In this document: positions 62,472-64,000 of the stretch, in pieces
Position numbering within the stretch: the stretch's first letter is position 1
How the letters are laid out: every line of letters starts with the position of its first letter
Notes under the pieces: model-generated
Databases searched by the model: none
What the model saw: only the letters and a program-made list of their open reading frames with translations
What the model was told of the DNA's origin: nothing
NCBI RefSeq assembly: GCF_003010965.1
Contig: NZ_PGGM01000003.1
Span: forward strand, 310,001 to 374,000
Direction of reading: 5' to 3'
Source: Phyllobacterium sophorae
GTDB lineage: Bacteria > Pseudomonadota > Alphaproteobacteria > Rhizobiales > Rhizobiaceae
Length of the DNA stretch: 64,000 bases
Made by a program: the position numbers and the translations under genes

Positions 62472-64000
62472 TCAGACAGCAGAAGATAATTCAAGATAGC
62501 GGCAGAACGCGTTCGCCAGCTGCATCTGCCGGGGTGTCCGGCACTGCGCCTCAAAAACAGATGGAGAGGCTACCAGAACGCAGAGGCATTTGGCGCGGGA
62601 CGTGGCCACGTTGAGACGGTTCAAACTGTAGAGAAACTCCATCCCTCTTGGAGCGTCGGCATAGCTCGATGTCGTCATCGAATATATGACGATAGGTGCC
62701 TCCTGCCCCTGGAACTTGTCGACTGTGCCGATGCGCCCGCCGGGTATGCGATCCCGGAGTTCAAACACCTGCGCGTTATAGGGTGCGATAATTAGGATGT
62801 CCTCGAGGGTGATGACACGCTCCTGGCCATCTTTATCGATCCAAGTGGTCCGGGATGCAAAAATCTCGTTCATCAAATCACGCACGCAGTTAGCCTCTTC
62901 GGGGGAAGAGCTCTGATTGCCCTGCGTGGGGACCGAAACGAACCGTAATCCTGTTCCGCTTATGCGCCCTGACGGTCGGACATCCTGAACGTCCAGACCA
63001 GGCCGCGGGTGAAGCCGCCCCTGGTAGAAGAGCTCGGAGGTGAACCTGCAAATATCCGGATGCAACCGCCAGGTCTCCGCAAGGAAAAGCCCGCGATCTT
63101 CGGCGATCGTCTGTTGTCCGTTCAGGATGTGATGCAGGGCTGAGACGTCTGTGCCCTCGGGATGGCTGCCCTGCATCGGCTGCTCGAGCTGCTGCGGGTC
63201 CCCGAGCAGAACAATGCTGGTCGCCGCTTGTGAAACAGCGACAACGTTAGCCAGCGACATCTGAGCTGCCTCGTCAATGAAAAGGACATCGACCGCTTCA
63301 GCGGCGTCCGGACAAGCCCAAAGCCAGCTCGTTCCTCCTGCCACCTGTGAACCGTTACCTATAGCTCGCAGGAGCGCGGCATTATCCTTCGCGAAGCGCA
63401 GCTTCGGCTGGTCGGGCTCCATTTCAGAAGGCTTCTGAATGCAGTTGACGTCGATCCTCATTTCGGCCGCGGCTGTACCCACCGCATCCAGAAGGTTGCG
63501 GATCACCTTGTGGCTGTTGGCAGTGACGCCGACTGTCTTTCCGGCCTGCACCAGAGCACATATCATCCGGGCACCGGTATGCGTCTTCCCGGCGCCGGGC
63601 GGCCCTTGAATGGGAAATACCCCGCCATTGATCAACGGAGCTACCCGCATCGCGGCGTCGAGCGTCATTTCATCTGCAAGTTGGATTGGCTTGCCGCCGA
63701 TCCGCGGCGGCATTCGCATCAGGAGATCCCGTGCGGCCTGATATGGACCCTCCCCTTCGATGCCGTGTCAGCGACATACTCGCCGAAACGCACGATCGAA
63801 TCTGCCAGAATACCCGGATTTACAGCCTTGTGGCCAAACAGGGCGGAGGGATGCACATCAACGCTATCCATACGCTTCTTCACATCAATCCAGCGCTCGT
63901 CGAAAGAAACTGATACCGTTGAGCCGAGTTTCACGCCCCCTACGTTGTACAAGTCTTCGCCCCCTCGCAATTCCGTTTCCTGCGGAGGAAAACCGAAGCG
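62472..64000 (-). pseudogene. TM0106-type RecB-like nuclease/DNA2-like helicase, frameshifted and cut by the window edge
   Basis: The minus-strand frame from 63719 to 62472 encodes a DNA2/UPF1-type superfamily 1 helicase C-terminal: IQGPPGAGKTHTGARM (motif I), LFIDEAAQMS (II), LLGDPQQLEQP (III), KFQGQEAPIVIYS (V) and LYSLNRLNVATSRAK (VI). The continuation upstream (FPPQETELRGGEDLYNVGGVKLGS to EYVADT) is in a different frame that is open to base 64000. The protein joins up as EYVADT/GIEGEGPYQAARDLL only if one base is added near 63765. The gene is therefore a frameshifted member of the large nuclease-helicase family, or the base is a sequencing error. It lies 177 nt upstream of zorA in the same direction. 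Confidence 0.78.

Noticed and set aside
54164-64000. Classical type I restriction-modification, BREX or DISARM system
   Set aside because: No methylase, specificity subunit, PglZ or DrmA/B-type gene is present. The MotA/MotB-like pair with EH-domain and SNF2 proteins fits Zorya.
1-64000. CRISPR array, IS element or integrase
   Set aside because: I found no regularly spaced repeats, no transposase or integrase protein and no tRNA-like attachment site on either strand.

Overview
The window looks like an accessory stretch of an alphaproteobacterial genome, most likely Hyphomicrobiales (Brucella/Ochrobactrum, Phyllobacterium or Mesorhizobium-like). The reasons are the fairly high GC, frequent GTG and TTG starts, tight operons with 4-nt overlaps, and a load of ABC and TRAP uptake systems joined to flavin monooxygenases. 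I see no rRNA, tRNA, replication gene, intact IS element or CRISPR array. A plasmid or large genomic island is possible but not shown.

Positions 1-33,000 are an organosulfur-scavenging region. From the left it holds: the end of a peptide-type ABC importer with two NtaA/SnaA-type FMN monooxygenases; ssuACBD plus an FAD/NAD(P) protein; a five-gene operon of a ribose-type (CUT2) importer ending in an SfnB/DszC-like flavoprotein; a divergent DszC-like plus DszA-like pair; a second CUT2 importer; another luciferase-like monooxygenase and a decayed copy of one; and an operon of an SsuA-like protein, an SsuD-like monooxygenase and a TRAP transporter. A divergent ArsR regulator with a glutathione transferase, and an alcohol dehydrogenase facing an AraC regulator, follow. 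Together these genes would import sulfonates, sulfones, thioethers or sulfur-bearing sugars and release sulfite with reduced flavin. No flavin reductase is recognisable in the window.

Positions 34,000-39,500 hold a LysR gene, a strong 25-bp operator-like dyad, a short-chain dehydrogenase, an aldehyde dehydrogenase, a small membrane protein, an LtrA-family membrane protein and a broken DUF924 gene.

Positions 39,460-53,700 form a catabolic unit of unknown substrate. A minus-strand operon (HyuA, a HyuB with a fused acetone-carboxylase-gamma-like Cys domain, SDR, aldehyde dehydrogenase, class II aldolase/decarboxylase, phenol-hydroxylase-type FAD monooxygenase) has a LysR gene at its head and a divergent third CUT2 importer.

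Positions 54,000-64,000 are a defence island. A stand-alone HsdR_N-type nuclease-domain gene faces a complete type I Zorya operon (zorA-zorB-zorC-zorD). Upstream of zorA is a large RecB-like nuclease/helicase gene that carries a frameshift and runs off the window. Several gene remnants and a recurring palindrome (GTTGAT-N3-ATCAAC) lie at the seams between these blocks.
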